Notes: generated from the sequence alone by a model not told the origin. DNA of 64,000 nucleotides from Setaria digitata (GCA_003640385.1 RCAB01000175.1:1-64000), one strand, 5' to 3'. Shown: positions 1 to 13,204, counted from the first letter of the stretch. Made by a program: numbers and translations.

Positions 1-416
1 ATCAGGAGAAAAAATTTTACCAAGTTACGCCATAATCAAATGGATGAAGTTGATTTACGATGATAATTGATGTCATTATTTTATGTCACTTTGCCACATA
101 GATTTGTAGGCGTTCTTTAATTTGATTTTAGTATGCTTTGAGACTGAAAAGTGGAATTTAAGGATGGACTAGATTGCAACATTCAGTACTTTCTTTTCTT
201 TTTTTGCTCTATTCATTGTCATCACATTATTAACTTTTTTTGTTAAATTTTCTACAAGAAAAAAAAAAAATGGAAAAGTCTTCATGACCAGCAATGAATA
301 TATCAATGTACCTGGCATGAAATAATTGAAATTTTTTCTAATATAAAATTCACATTCCTCATTATTGAATTAAAATTCAACTGCATGTTTTCTCAGGCTT
401 TTTCATTTCATTTTGC

Positions 417-447
<31 letters not shown>

Positions 448-1217
448 TATTTGGAAGTAAATCAGAAATCTAATTTCATGATCCAAATTAAACGTAACAA
501 CTACACAAGAATTTGTGGCAAATGGAAAAAAGGCAAAAAATGGAAGAGGCAAATCGTATATAATTTGTAATGAAATGAACGCAAGGAACGTGATACGTGA
601 AAAGGAGAAGAATGGTGAGAAGTGTAATTCTGTGATAAGAAGAGAGGACGTGATACGTGGAAAAGGTAAATATTATAATGAAACATCATGAATCAACAGC
701 CTTAAGCATTTCACGAGGCAGTAATGCTAGACGGTTCGTCTGGTTTCTGAAAGACACTGCTAAACTAAAAGTTTGTTTAGTCTATAAGCAAAAAGAAAAA
801 AGAGAAGAAATAAAAAGGAAATAGTTTTAAAATTAAATTGCTATTTCGAATCAATAATAATATTCAAAAATTCAATGCATAATTTTCTACTTCTGAATTC
901 AAAAAACGACGAACTTTTTGCTGCCAAAAAAAAAAGTTTTAAAAGGGAGAAGAGAGTCACTTAACAGAAAGAGAGAAGAAATTGCGAACTGTCATTATCA
1001 GCTCGTTAGCCGTCGTCTTTCCCTTCCGTGTAAACGTCTGCACAGAAGTAATATTTAAGTTAAGTTCAAATTTCTCACACAACAGTGATTGTAATGATCA
1101 TTTGAGGCGAGACAGCTGTTAGATTCAATGAAATCATTCTGCTCAATCGTATTCACATTCGAGAAGAGCTAACAAATCGAAGCTATTTCAACAACGGTAC
1201 CAAAACATTGCTCGAGA
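1..1217. other. intergenic, poly(A)-rich, then a less AT-biased stretch
   Basis: No gene is supported here. The stretch has A-runs (a run of more than 20 A at about 417-441) and two copies of a short motif reading ACGTGATACGTG at about 589 and 649. The motif recurs near 10000 beside a minisatellite, which suggests a dispersed repeat. From about 960 the sequence becomes less homopolymeric and richer in CG, as expected near a transcription start, just before the ORF at 1218. Confidence 0.5.
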
Positions 1218-1373
1218 ATGACTCTCGTCCTACGTTGCACTTCGAAACGCTCTCTGATAAACACACACATTTCTTGTTTCATTCTTATCTATCTATTTCC
1301 ATCCACAGCTGATCACAAATTGTGCTCGTACGTGAGCTGCTCAAATGATTTACGTCGATCACTAACGTGCTAA
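1218..1373 (+). CDS. possible first exon: signal peptide plus MIA/TANGO1-like cysteine motif
   Basis: This is a 51-codon open frame from ATG at 1218 to TAA at 1371-1373. Residues about 14-30 are a hydrophobic, signal-like segment (core CFILIYLF), followed at once by DHKLCSYVSCSNDL. In the family, MIA and TANGO1 proteins begin with a signal peptide and then an SH3-like domain opening with a [DE]HKLC-x4-CS motif, and the match here is to that short motif only. The rest of the SH3 domain is not in frame, so if the exon is real it must splice out early; GTGAGC after codon TAC and GTACGT just before it are possible donors. A good acceptor (CCATCCACAG) also lies inside the ORF at about 1308, so the cysteine part could instead be an internal exon. 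No continuation was found, so a chance ORF cannot be excluded. Confidence 0.25.
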   Translation: MTLVLRCTSKRSLINTHISCFILIYLFPSTADHKLCSYVSCSNDLRRSLTC

Positions 1374-1875
1374 CAATGCAGAAGAGGAGGAGGAAGAAAA
1401 GGAAAAGTTTGATGGATTGCTGAATCCATGGAATCACTCCAAATCACTTTTAACGAAAATTCAAAGACATCCAAATTGTCTCCTCTCCTCTCGTCTGGAC
1501 GCATGAAATTGGGACATTGGTGACAAACAATACCTTCCGTCCTCTGGCCATGCTCTGTATTCAATACCACCGTTGTCTGTTATCGCCATAATTGTCACCC
1601 GTCGTTTCGATCAAATCCAATTCGATTCGATCCAGTTCCATTCGATCTCGCCCTGTTCCAGACGACAATGACAACCACAGCGACATCAATTGCTTCTTCC
1701 TTTCTTTTTCTCTTCTCTTTTCCTTCCTACCTCTCTCTCTTCTCTTCCTTCTTCGTATTCGAATAGTAAATCAAAAATGGAGGAAGTATCCGTTTCAGTT
1801 TGTTTCTTTGTATAATTATCAGCAACACCAGTTACAGTACAGCAACCTTTCAGTCTTTCTCTCCTTCTTTTCCCC

Positions 1876-1903
1876 CTCTCTCTCTCTCTCTCTCTCTCTC
1901 TCC
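1876..1903. repeat. (CT)n microsatellite
   Basis: An almost pure CT dinucleotide run of about 27 nt lies within a wider pyrimidine-rich stretch (about 1690-1905). Confidence 0.95.
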
Positions 1904-2098
1904 CTTATGATAATATGAATGAATTCAGTGTGATATTTTTGTGTTTATGTAAAAAAAGCTATATATAGACTGGGCAAATGAGACTAGACGTCGGCGATGC
2001 AGACATATTTGACATATAAACGTTGGTGCACAGCAGACAGATGGACACACTCACATACGGACACGTGACGTGTACGTTTGCAGAAGGACTTCATGTGT

Positions 2099-2108
2099 GG
2101 GGGGGGGG
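2099..2108. repeat. G10 homopolymer
   Basis: Ten consecutive G residues, rare in this AT-rich window. The flanks hold ACGTGACGTG-type palindromic words. Confidence 0.9.
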
Positions 2109-2599
2109 ACGTGAGTTGAGTGGATTAGGTGAATGACAGATATCGGAAAATGTTTGGAAGGATGGAATGACTGTCTGAAAGAGTAGAGCAGTAGATGGAG
2201 TGAACTAGAGCTCGAGCTTGAGAATAGAGTGAAAAAATGAGATGGGTAGAGGAGATGGAAAGGATAAAGATCAAGTTAATAAGGGTACAGCATGAAGAGC
2301 TGTAGAAGGGGCAAAGGTTGAACTAGAAAGGGTAAAGATTAAACTAGGAAGACTGAAAGCTGGACTAAAAGTAGTGGAACAGAAATGTTTCTAAGATGAA
2401 GTCGCCAACCATTCCTGTCCCACACTTATCAATTTTCTTTGTGGACATTATAATTAGACGATTGCAAACACTAATAGGAACAAAGCACACAGCTGGAGAT
2501 CCATCTCGCAAATTCACGCAAATTCGTCGCTTAGATAGACGTCACATACGTATATTAAAGGTCAATAAGAACCGTTCTATTGTTCTTAGTTCTCAAAAC

Positions 2600-2723
2600 A
2601 TGAATCTTGTAGCTGTGTGCCGTCTGAAGGATGAATCTTGTAGCTGTGTGCCGTCTGAAGGATGAATCTTGTAGCTGTGTGCCGTCTGAAGGATGAATCT
2701 TGTAGCTGTGTGCCGTCTGAAGG
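2600..2723. repeat. minisatellite, 31-bp unit, 4 perfect copies
   Basis: Four identical 31-bp units run head to tail (2600-2630, 2631-2661, 2662-2692, 2693-2723). Each contains GTAGCTGTGTGCCGTCTG. Perfect identity points to recent expansion or ongoing homogenisation. The overlapping open frames on both strands are products of the repeat. Confidence 0.97.
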
Positions 2724-3074
2724 ATGAAAACCCAATGTTCGATATCCAGATCGGGGCATTTCAACTGTTCGTTCGCAACAGAAACAACTAGAATTTGAAT
2801 TCAAGTAATTCAATTGAATAATCCAGAAGAAACTCAAATTCAATCAACTCAATTGAATGATAAAGAAAAAGTTTGATTGGATGATATTTCGATTGAAAAA
2901 TATACTTTCATCATCCATAATCTCACTAATTTAAAGCGAAATCTTTAAAAAATCTATTTCTTTTCTTCGTTTTTAAAAACAATGAAAAAGAATAATCCAA
3001 GAAGAATCATGAAAGCGTCTCTAGCAGACGCCGGCTACTTTTTCAGTTTACTGAATGGACAGGTAGCACATAAG

Positions 3075-3157
3075 TCTAACTTAGCAAGTACAGTCGCATA
3101 TAGACTCTAACTTAGCAAGTACAGTCGCATATAGACTTAACTTAGCGAGTACGGTAC
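3075..3157. repeat. minisatellite, 31-bp unit, about 2.6 copies
   Basis: Two identical 31-bp units (3075-3105 and 3106-3136), containing CTTAGCAAGTACAGTCGC, are followed by a third, partial and diverged copy. The period matches the arrays at 2600 and 22788, although the unit sequence differs. Confidence 0.93.
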
Positions 3158-6100
3158 ATCAAAATGCATTCATTCACTGTTAGCTTTGCAAATCATTCAT
3201 TAAATTTGATTTAGGAAAGCTGTCGATGGTTTAAAAGAAAAAAATATGGAGGAAAAAAGAGTGATAAGAACTTTCCCGTTCTCGTCTAAAAAAAAAAAAA
3301 AAAAAAAATTATCAGAAAAAAAAAATATCAAATTTGAAAGAAATTTTGATGAGAAGAAATTTTGCAAAGAACTTTTCCTTTCCTTATCTTCTCGTCCTTT
3401 TTTTTTGCTTTCTTGTACAATTTTGTTTGATGCAAAGAACGACGAAATAAGACCATTAAAAAATGATATTTATGTGAAAATTTTATCACACTTTCTTTTT
3501 TTTTTTTTCAGTGACAACATCCAACACGAGGTGCTCACACTAAATTGTAGCAATGTTTGATGATGATAACGATAAGATAATTATGATTATGATTTGCAAA
3601 TGTCAAATCTCTTGGTTTGAAAATGGCCTAACTTACAGTGATCATAATAATAACTGAAAAATGTTAATTACAATTCATAAACAATACAAATTGTATTATT
3701 ATAATGAATTACAGTGAAAATGTTCGATGTAGTGTAAGTGGTTGAATCATAAATTTATATCTGATGCAATTTCGATCTGTCAGGAAAGCAGAATATTCGA
3801 CAGAAGCATTCCTGTTTGCTCTATCATTTCCTGAATACTATTTCCAAAAAAAAAAAAAAAAACAGGAAAATCATTGTTATATTACTTCACACTGGATAAT
3901 TTCTTGAACAACTCTAACAGGCTAATTTGATTAAGCTTAATGTTTTTGTCCATCTTGTAAGTTCCAAATCGATGAAGTTCCTTCATCTATCTAATCATCA
4001 AAATTATGAATGATGCGTGGAATCTTTTTTAGCAAAATTCAATTTCAGTAGCTTTAATCAATTAGCTATGAAAGAAAAGCATGAAAAAAAAAAAAAGTTA
4101 AAGTAATACTGCGTCCTCGAAAAAAAATTCCCTACAAATCAATCGACTAACTTTTTTTTCTTTCACATATCTTTCCGTAAATCATCACATTATCTTCAAT
4201 CAACAATTTAACAGAAATTCATCAAACTTAAAATACTTCAAGAGAACGAAAAAAGGAGAGAGAGAGAGAGAAAAAAAAAACAAAGAAAAGTAAAGAAAAC
4301 TACCAAGTTAAATGAGTAGATAAAACAGTAATATTAGTAATAATAGGAAATGGTTATGTACCTTGTTGTGCCTAGCAGAAGAATGAAAAACGATCATTTC
4401 TCTGAACTTTTTGCTGCCATTCATTTACTTATTTATTTATTTTTAACAATCTCAAAATCAATTATTTATGCTTGCTTGCTTCTTTATTTTGTAAAATTTT
4501 ATTTTTAAAATGATCCAAATCTACCCGACAAACGAACTTTTCTTTTTCTTTTACGCAACTTTTCATTTCCTTTTTTTCTTTTCAACAATTTGATTTGAAA
4601 GAAATCAAAAAGATACAAAAGAAGACTGATAAATTTATATATAAAGCTATCAGTATCTTATTATTTCCTAATTCAAAATATAAGATGATAATGAACATTT
4701 AAGAAAAAGCTATTTCTCCATAGTCTTACCCAGTATTTTGCTGCATGAAATTCAGCATAAATGTTAAAATCCATGTATGATAAACTGATAACAGCTTAAT
4801 AAGACCACAAATTTTTCCTTTATTCTAGAAGTTATTGTAAAACAAATTCTGAAATTTGTGCAAAATCATGTAACTTCGCAAATAAGTATACTGGAAAAAG
4901 GAAAAGGAAAAGGAAAAATTCGTTTCGATTTGATTTTTCCAAAAATTTTAAATTTTAAATTTTCAAAATTTTCAATCCCAACAATTACATAAATCTCCTT
5001 TTTCTAATTGTTCGTTTTTCCATTATGGCCATTGTCATCATTTAAATATTTCCTTTTCCTTGACAAAAAAAAAAATCTCATGGCCAATAATAATCAGACA
5101 TTAGGCCTCAATTAATCACTTCTTTCAGTGAAAAAAAAAAAAAATAATAATAAAAAATTTGTATGTTTAGAAAAAAAGGAGATGTTTTTACAACATTATA
5201 TGTTTGCCTAAATTGCCCACTTTTAATGCAAATATACATAAAAAAGGTGAAAAAACTCCCTAATATTCTTCATTTCTTTTTTTTTTCTAAAATAAATTTT
5301 TCAAATTGCAAAGAAGTAAATCTTTTTATTGTGGCAATTTTCAACATAATTACATATGATTCGAGAAATGAAGAAAAAAGAAAGAAATGGAAATAAAAAA
5401 AAAAAAATGGCTGACGATTGATTTAAAACTTTTCAGAGATTTTGAAAAAAAAAAGATTTGTTTTTTCTCCCCTCCTTTTCTAAAATAATCATTTTGAAAA
5501 AAAAAAAAAAAAAAAAGGAAAAAAAAGAAAAAACTATTCACAGTTTATAAAGGATAAATGAAGAAGTTTGGGGAGTTTCTCATATGCTTTCATAATAGCA
5601 CAAATTACTGAGAAATTGTCTTCCTTTTTTCTTTTAAGTAATTTTCTTACAAGGAATTTGAAATTGTCAATACTTGAAAGGAAGACTTTTAATGAAGCTG
5701 TGTAAATTATTCTTCATTTTATCACATTTATTATATGATATTTAAAATCGATAAATGCGAAAAAAAAAAAAGAGGAAAAGTCGAAAAGTTGAAATAAATT
5801 ATATTATATATGGTGATGCTATGATGATATTTCATTAGTTCACCAATTAATTATCATCATAACTGTACTTTACTGTTTACCTTTTAAATTAAATTTTGCT
5901 AATAATGAACAAATCAGTGGGCGAAAAACAAGCATATTAAATCTTTCTCACAAAATAAACTAACGAATTTGATAATTTAAAATGAAAAAATGAAATAAAA
6001 ATGAAAGAATAAGAATAATTACACTTTTCTCGGCTCAAGAACAATCTAATTTAACAAAAATAAATTTTGAACACTAAAATTGACCAATTCAAAATTACCT

Positions 6101-9100
6101 CTCCAGTAATTTCGATCTCAATCTCATTTAGCTAGACATCATCCTAAAATATGCGATATTTTACAAAAGAAGAACATGTTTTGTTGATCAAAATGAACGG
6201 ACATTTGCAACAAAAATATAATACTTAATTAATGAAATAATGAACAGCATTTAGATAAAAGTAATCTATTACAAACATGAAAGGTGCAGAAAATACGAAA
6301 GATAAGTAGCATATCATTATCACTACTTAGAGTAATGTATTATTTTCACAACTGCTACTACTAATGACTGTTTACTTAGCTATTACTATTCATTTACGCT
6401 AGCTAGAATTTAGCTAAATGTTACTAATTAAATAAAACTATTTTGTTACTTTTTAACGGACCAGAATAATTCATTCAATTTTCTCAATACTGAAATGATA
6501 CTGTTAAAATAGCTGCCTGCCTGTCTTGCTTAATACAATGAATCGTTTTAGCTTAACATTACGAAAAGTGAACAAAATCATTGAACTTTCGGTGTCTGTA
6601 AATATTATGGGGAACAGCGGGAGTTACGAGGGACGGATAGGGGAGAAATCGGGATGAGAGATTGGAAATACGGGATGTTGCAAGCAATGAAACAGTCGTT
6701 TTGTTTTTGTCTGGGAAGAGAAAAAGCAACTTTAATGGTGTAGAAAACAGAACTATAAAATGCAACACCGATTTACTATTAAAATTTCAAAAAAAAAAAA
6801 AATTAACGAAGAGAGAAATAGAAGCGCGAGAAAATCAAATGAAATGCATTTTAAAGCATTAATAGGCTTGATGATTTCAGTAAACATATTCGTTCACTTT
6901 TCCTCTCCGAAATTAATTGAACTGTTTTTCTGCTTAATTAATCTCAAAAGACTGAAAAGAGAGCGCACAATCTTAATAAGGAGCAGAAATTTAAACGGAA
7001 AGTCAATTTTGTTGAGGATTGGAAAATAAAATGACCAGAAATGAATTTAAAAAAAAAAAGAAAAAAATTGAAATGATAGTTTTCGTTTTAATTTTAACAA
7101 AGCAAATAGAGCGGATGAGTAAGAAATAGCTGATATTATTAGTTGTTAGCAAATGCAATGGCATTTGATAAGAATAAAATTCAGACTTTATGCCAAAGAA
7201 AATAAAGTTACCATTTTCCTTCTATTTGTCTTTCATTTTTTCTTTTTTGAAGTCGATAATGTTTTATAAAATATTTTAAATACTTCATTCAAAAAAATTA
7301 AAAAAAAAAAAGTGAAGAGAAAAGGTGCATTCACCAGTAATTCCACGCAATATAATATAATATAAATTGATTAATCTAAAAATATGATCAATTAAAATAT
7401 GATCAGTTAAAATGTAACCAATTAAAAGAAGATAATCCTAAATTAATCTTATCGAATGATTCATCCTTCAAAGTAATTATGATACTATAAATTCGATTCA
7501 ATAATTGTTGTTTTATCAATTCCTGATTTTCGTTTCACCAAACAAACATTTTACTTCTGGTAAAAAGTTCATTAATGATAAATTTCGCAACTATCATCAC
7601 TGAAATGATCTGTATCTAAAAGTAGTATGAAACAAGATTAAAATGGAATCTATATATTTGTCAATTTCATTTTCAAACAAATAAGCATTTACATTGTGAA
7701 AGTTAAATAACGGACAAATTATTCATAACACAAATCTCGAGGTTAGAAAGAGAGAGATGGAAGTTATTGTCGAGAAATGGCAGCGTGTCTGTGCGATCAG
7801 TCTAGACATGATGTCTTCAATTTCCAATCCAATCCATTCCAATCCATTTCATTTCATTCTTTGTATGCCACTATTTCATCCTATTATTTAAAAAAAAAAC
7901 AAACAACGCCACCAATAGCACTAATTTAATTAGAATAAATAATATTAGTTTAGTAGAAATAAAAAAGAATAATAAATAACAAATGCCATAATAAATAATA
8001 AATAGTGGATACCAAACAACAATAAATAGTGAGGAATAAATAAATAACAATTGAATAATTCAAAATCATAATAATGATTGATATATAGGAAAATAATAAA
8101 TGGCAGACAATAACTGAGGAATAAGTAACAAATCTGCAAATTAGATAGAATCTTTCACAATATGCACAAATCACCATCACATACTATTTTTTACGAATCA
8201 TTTGCTGATTTTGCAAATTAAATTTGACACGAGTTAAAAAATTGAATCCGTTCATTCCTAAAAAAAAAAAAAAAATTTTCAAATTCCAAATTTAATTTTT
8301 CTCCTCCCATTGCATATTCAATTTTTTAACCAATAAGTGAGCAGAAAACTGATAACATATAGACGAGATAATTGCAAAATCAAGTTTATCTCTTAAAAAT
8401 TTATAACCTGCAAACTGTCCTATCCTCATATAGTAACAGACAGCATTAGAAATATTTTGCTAAGTTTAAACTAGTCCTCTAAAATATATGAATATTCTTG
8501 CTCTTCTTAAAAGCTAACATTAAATTATTAATGCTAATTTGATTGACTGCTGTCTCTTGTTTATAATATACAAATCCTATAGATTAATATATTACCTTCC
8601 AATTTCTCCTAATTGCCATTTTATCTGCAACAAATTATTACTAATATTACTATCACTACCGCAGTAATAAATTAATGTGCAATAAATGCTATCCTATTAC
8701 TGCTGCTAGTAATTAGTCTGGAAATTAAAAGAAACAACTACTGTTAATGTTACTAGCATAGCAATTTAATCAAAGTACATTAACTATTTTGCTGCACAAA
8801 AACAGTTCCACTGGAATGACAGTAAGGGACGCTACTATCACGGCTACTACCTAGTTTCGATAACAATAAGAGACCTCACTGTTGCTGCTGCTACTATTGC
8901 TACTACAACAACATACAACATCCTCATTAAATCAAGTTATGAGTGATAATAATTTTGGCTTCAATGAATTGAAAGTAATGGCCATCGAATTAACTATGTA
9001 TGCAAATGTGAAATGAAATGCTTCCGTTTCCAACACTTAGTATTCAACTGTTTTTGTCGTCAGGGGCTGTAAAATCCATTCGCTATCAGTCTTTCATTTT

Positions 9101-9349
9101 CCTTCTTTTTCACTTCCTCTCTATCAAATCAGCTCTTCTAATTCAATAAATTTGGAATTAAAATTAAACTTTTATTTTTCCTCTAAAAAAAAAGAAAAGT
9201 TTTCTTCGAAAAATACATACTGTGCTAGACTGATAACTTTTGGAGTGATAATAATCAAATAGATTCAATTATCATTTTAATTTTACATTTAAGTTACGAT
9301 AAATTTAACAGACAAATATATGTCAAATAATTAAGCCATGCTCAACGGA

Positions 9350-9463
9350 ACACTTACTTGAATTATTGTAAAATCATAAAATTTAAACTGCAAAAAAAGA
9401 AAAAAAACACTTACTTGAATTACTGTGAAATCATAAAATTTAAACTACAAAAAATTCAGCAAA
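9350..9463. repeat. degenerate 57-bp tandem repeat
   Basis: Two near-identical units with CACTTACTTGAATTA followed by AAATCATAAAATTTAAACT are spaced 57 bp apart (9351 and 9408). A third, more diverged copy may continue to about 9535. Confidence 0.85.
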
Positions 9464-10055
9464 AAAAAAAATGCATCAATTATTTGAGATACGGTGAAAA
9501 GATCAAATTCAAACTATGAAAAAACTAACAAACACGTATATTAATTATTTCTATTTAGTGAGACTGTTAAAATTGAATTACTAGTAAATTACGAGACAAA
9601 TATAAGGCAAATCAAACAACATAACAAAAAATGGAGCCTTATGCCAGCTGACGAAATGTTGAACAGGTTGATTTTGCGGATCATATAACGAGAAATGGGA
9701 TGTGAATATGCTTAAGTGCTATGCTACTTCATTCTCCTCATTTTTTTTTTTTTGTAAAAATTCCATTTTTTGTTAGGGCGATAAAATGAAATGAAATTCA
9801 TAGCCTATTACAATTGTTTATTGTTCGATGAAGGAAAAAAGTAAGAAAATTTCCGAAACAATAATAATAAAAATAAACAAACAAGCAACAACAAGAAAAA
9901 GAAAAGACGGAATGAAAGAAAATGCAAAAAAAAAGATAAAAAAATGCGAAACAATAACAGTGTAATTTATATATTATCTCTTCATATTATAAAAAGTGTG
10001 ATACGTGGAAAAGTAGCGGAGAGCAGTACAGTGCGTGAAGAAGATGGAAAAAACA

Positions 10056-10208
10056 GCGGAGTGCGTGAGGTACGTGGAGGAGAAGATGGAGAGATAGCGG
10101 AGTGCGTGAGGTACGTGGAGGAGAAGATGGAGAGATAGCGGAGTGCGCGTGGTACGTGAAGGAGAAGATGGAGAGATAGCGGAGTGCGTGAGGTACGTGG
10201 AGGAGAAG
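10056..10208. repeat. minisatellite, 41-bp unit, about 3.7 copies
   Basis: Units start at 10056, 10097, 10138 and 10179. Each begins GCGGAGTGCG and contains GAGGAGAAGATGGAGAGATA in near-identical form. A diverged copy precedes the array from about 10016. It is purine-rich on the plus strand and more GC-rich than its surroundings. The long open frames across it on both strands come from the repeat and its lack of stops. Confidence 0.95.
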
Positions 10209-11276
10209 TGCGGTACGGTGTGACGTGATTATTTTCTTCTACGACTGAAATTACCAGGGCGGAGAGGAAACGTTGTTCCGTTTCCACTCTGTTTCGATCC
10301 TCCGCGCGGTTCAGTTTTTAACTAATTCAACTTCGACAACATTTGGTAGATGGAATAGGTTGATGTGTACGTGAAAATGGGCTTTATGAAACATAAATGA
10401 GAAAGAAAGGGGGTGACAATGGGGACAACGGAGGGGACAGTGAGGGGACAACATAGCCAATAGCTTCTCCATACACTAGCAAAACCATTTGAGTAATTAT
10501 TCTCCCTCCTAATGATGATACGGATGACATTGTTCTTGTCCAAGTAATGAATGAGAAATGAAGTACGCTAGTAGACAAAAGGCAGGGGAGACAAAACGAC
10601 ATAATCAGGTTAGACTTTTCCAAAAAAAAAAAAAAAATAGAAGAGGAAGAATTTCAATTTTTTTTTTAACAGATAATATAAAATTATATGAGGGAAATGA
10701 CAACACTGACAATACTGTTATTTAGGTAGCAAAAATTCAAATGAAGCCCACATCAAACTAAGCTAAGTTAAGCTAAGCTAATCAAATCTAGCCGATACAA
10801 TGAATGGAATGGTAATGAATACACTTGACACATTACAGCATTTGCATTCAACACCACCCAACTATACTACTTACGATTAACTAAACGATTAAGCCATGAC
10901 TAGTTAGACTGGAAATGCATAGTAAATAGACTAATGTGAAAAATTTCCCTTTTTCTTTTTCCTTTTTTTTTTTTTTTTTTTTTTAAAACTGAGGAAGTTC
11001 TAATTTATCGATATAAATAGGATAAGAGCTAATTAACATTTCATCATATGGTGCATTTAATTGCTCTCTTTAAATAGCACACTTATTTTAACGAAGGATA
11101 TTAGCAAACTTTTGACTTATTTATGCATCGACGGAAACTTATTTATGTTTATGATACACGTGATGAGGAAGTAAACATTAATTAATATGAAAGGAAGGAG
11201 GAGGAAGAGAGACCAGAAAGAGAGGAAATTTCATAAAATTTTAATCAGTCCTAGCTTTTTTTAAATAAATTTGTTT

Positions 11277-11620
11277 AATTCATTCACGTACGTCACCAAT
11301 ATTATTAATTACTTGCTATATGTTGAACATAATGAATTATACTGTTTAATTTATTTCTTGCGTGAAATATTTATGAAAATAAACGTAACCGGGGTACATT
11401 TCATTGCACCGTGTACAAAACGTCACTCTTATCTTATCACGTATTTCCTGAAATTTAGCTTAAACTACACATTTATATACTCAAACGTAAGCTTCTTCAA
11501 TTTGTAAACCTTTAGCAAATAAATCGTTTTTGTCTAATTTTAATTTACCAAAAGAATGAATTTGCTTAATTCATTCACGTACGTCATCAACATTATTAAT
11601 TCATTCACGTACGTGAATTC
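11277..11620. repeat. three copies of an ACGTACGT-containing motif, one palindromic
   Basis: The motif TTAATTCATTCACGTACGTC occurs at about 11276 and 11567, and a third copy begins at about 11598. The two longer copies share the downstream bases ATTATTAATT. In the third copy the core forms a perfect 16-bp palindrome, ATTCACGTACGTGAAT (11603-11618). Confidence 0.85.
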
Positions 11621-13132
11621 ATCCACTAATTATTAATTATGCTGAAATGAAGGAAGTGCCTAATTAAATGAATTTGTTAATGAAAATTAAGAAAAGACGA
11701 AAAAAATATTCCGTTAAAAATATCATTTTTAATTTTTCAAAGTGGAAACAACTGAACTGATTTACTAAATTTGCATTATTTTAGGAAGGAAAGGACATTG
11801 TCTCGATGCAACAATTAAATATACTTATAATTAATTAAAATATTTTTAGCAGGCATTAAAGAACAGCAGCGCTGACAGTGAATTTATTGTTAGAATTTAT
11901 TAATAATTCATTAATTAATTTTGTTAATGGAGTTAAGAAAAGGAAATAGTTTTTTCACTAAATTCTTTCTTCCTTTTGACTGATAAGGTAAAGTAATCCA
12001 GCAACATATCAACTCCATGTAGATAATTTATAATGAAAACATTAATTCAGTTCCAGAAGATATTGTTGATAAGGAGGAAAAATAATTGAAATTCGTGAGT
12101 TCCATTTTTGGAAGAGTAAGAATAAAAACATAATAAAATGAAATTTTTAAAAAGATTTAGTAAAAAATTTGCATTCTTTAGAAATTAGTCCATTTATTAA
12201 TTTGAATTTAAAGTTCTTTTCAGGCAATCACTGCAAATAATCTTCTTTTGAAGTTAAAAAAAAGAAAGAAAACTGTCAAGTGAACTTTTAAAATTACTTC
12301 TCTAATAATTTCATTTATACGCTAATTTTTACAAAAAAAAAAAAAAAAATGTGCTGATTCGAATGATAAAAGGATCTGCTTAAAAAAAAAGAGACGATAA
12401 CGAAGTCGAAAAAAGGAGTGGAATCTGATATGATCAGTTTTTGTCGGTAACTGATTGTATCAATGCTCAAATGTTTTAAAATTAGCAATCATCCTTGCAG
12501 TGTCGCCCTGGTGATAATAGATGATAATCGTGATAAAACGTGCAAGAAACATTGTTAAAATAAAACATTTAAAAAAAAAAGAAAAAAGAAAAAGTGAAGC
12601 TAATACCTCATCATCCAGTCGATAAAAACCAAATATCACTGATACGATTATGATAAGTCCCATGTGGTTCTCATTGTTCATCATTTCTATGAGCATAATC
12701 TTTTTTGTTCATAATTAAACATTTCTTTTTTTCTTTAACAATTATCCATTAGAAAGTTTTCTCAATAATTTTTTTTTTTTTTGTTTTTTTCATAATCAGC
12801 ATAAATTATAAGTGAATAAATAATTTGACGTTTAATAATTACCAAAGATGCGTACTTTTTTGTTCCAATTTTCTCTTCGCCTTTTCCCGACAAAAAAAAA
12901 GATTTTCTTTTGCATCAAAATTTTTTAATTTTTATCAAGAAATGGATGTTCAAAATTACGAAAACAATAAGGATCACTTTATCTAAACAATGAGATATTC
13001 GTAATAAGAAGTAAATTAATACTTAATAAACTATAAAGAATACATATTTTATTTTAAGTTTGATGAGAGAGAAGGAAAAGGAAGAGAAAGTTGGACGAAT
13101 TCATTTTTAGTTTCTTTCTTTTTCTTTTTCAG

Positions 13133-13204
13133 GAATTTCAATTTACGAACACTAAATTTCATCCGACTTATGACAATTCAACATGGTCTGAAGAACAAGT
13201 GTAA
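13133..13204 (+). CDS. candidate terminal exon, 23 codons
   Basis: A very strong nematode-type acceptor (a T-rich tract ending TTTTTCAG, 13131-13132) is followed by 23 open codons starting EFQFTNTKF and ending SEEQV, then TAA at 13202-13204. AATAAA overlaps the stop (13203-13208). CAA/GTGTAA could alternatively be a donor. No upstream exon was identified and the peptide is not recognised. It may mark the 3' end of a plus-strand gene with long introns lying to the left, but a chance acceptor is possible. Confidence 0.25.
   Translation, partial: EFQFTNTKFHPTYDNSTWSEEQV

Larger units (their letters stand above)
1374..13132. other. gene-poor region with repeats
   Basis: About 11.8 kb with no convincing gene. 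It holds CT repeats, two 31-bp-unit minisatellites (2600 and 3075), a degenerate 57-bp repeat (9350), a 41-bp minisatellite (10056), trinucleotide-rich DNA around 8640-8910 and many A/T runs. An open frame at 2396-2560 (starting MKSPTIPVP, possible GTCAAT donor) and a good acceptor at 3512 followed by 15 open codons are weak exon candidates only. Confidence 0.5.

Noticed and set aside
2555..2843. Minus-strand open frames with repeated peptide over the 31-bp array
   Set aside because: Produced by the tandem repeat; 31 is not a multiple of 3, and the frames simply lack stops.
9944..10287. Open frames on both strands over the 41-bp array
   Set aside because: Repeat translation only; no start context, splice support or family match.
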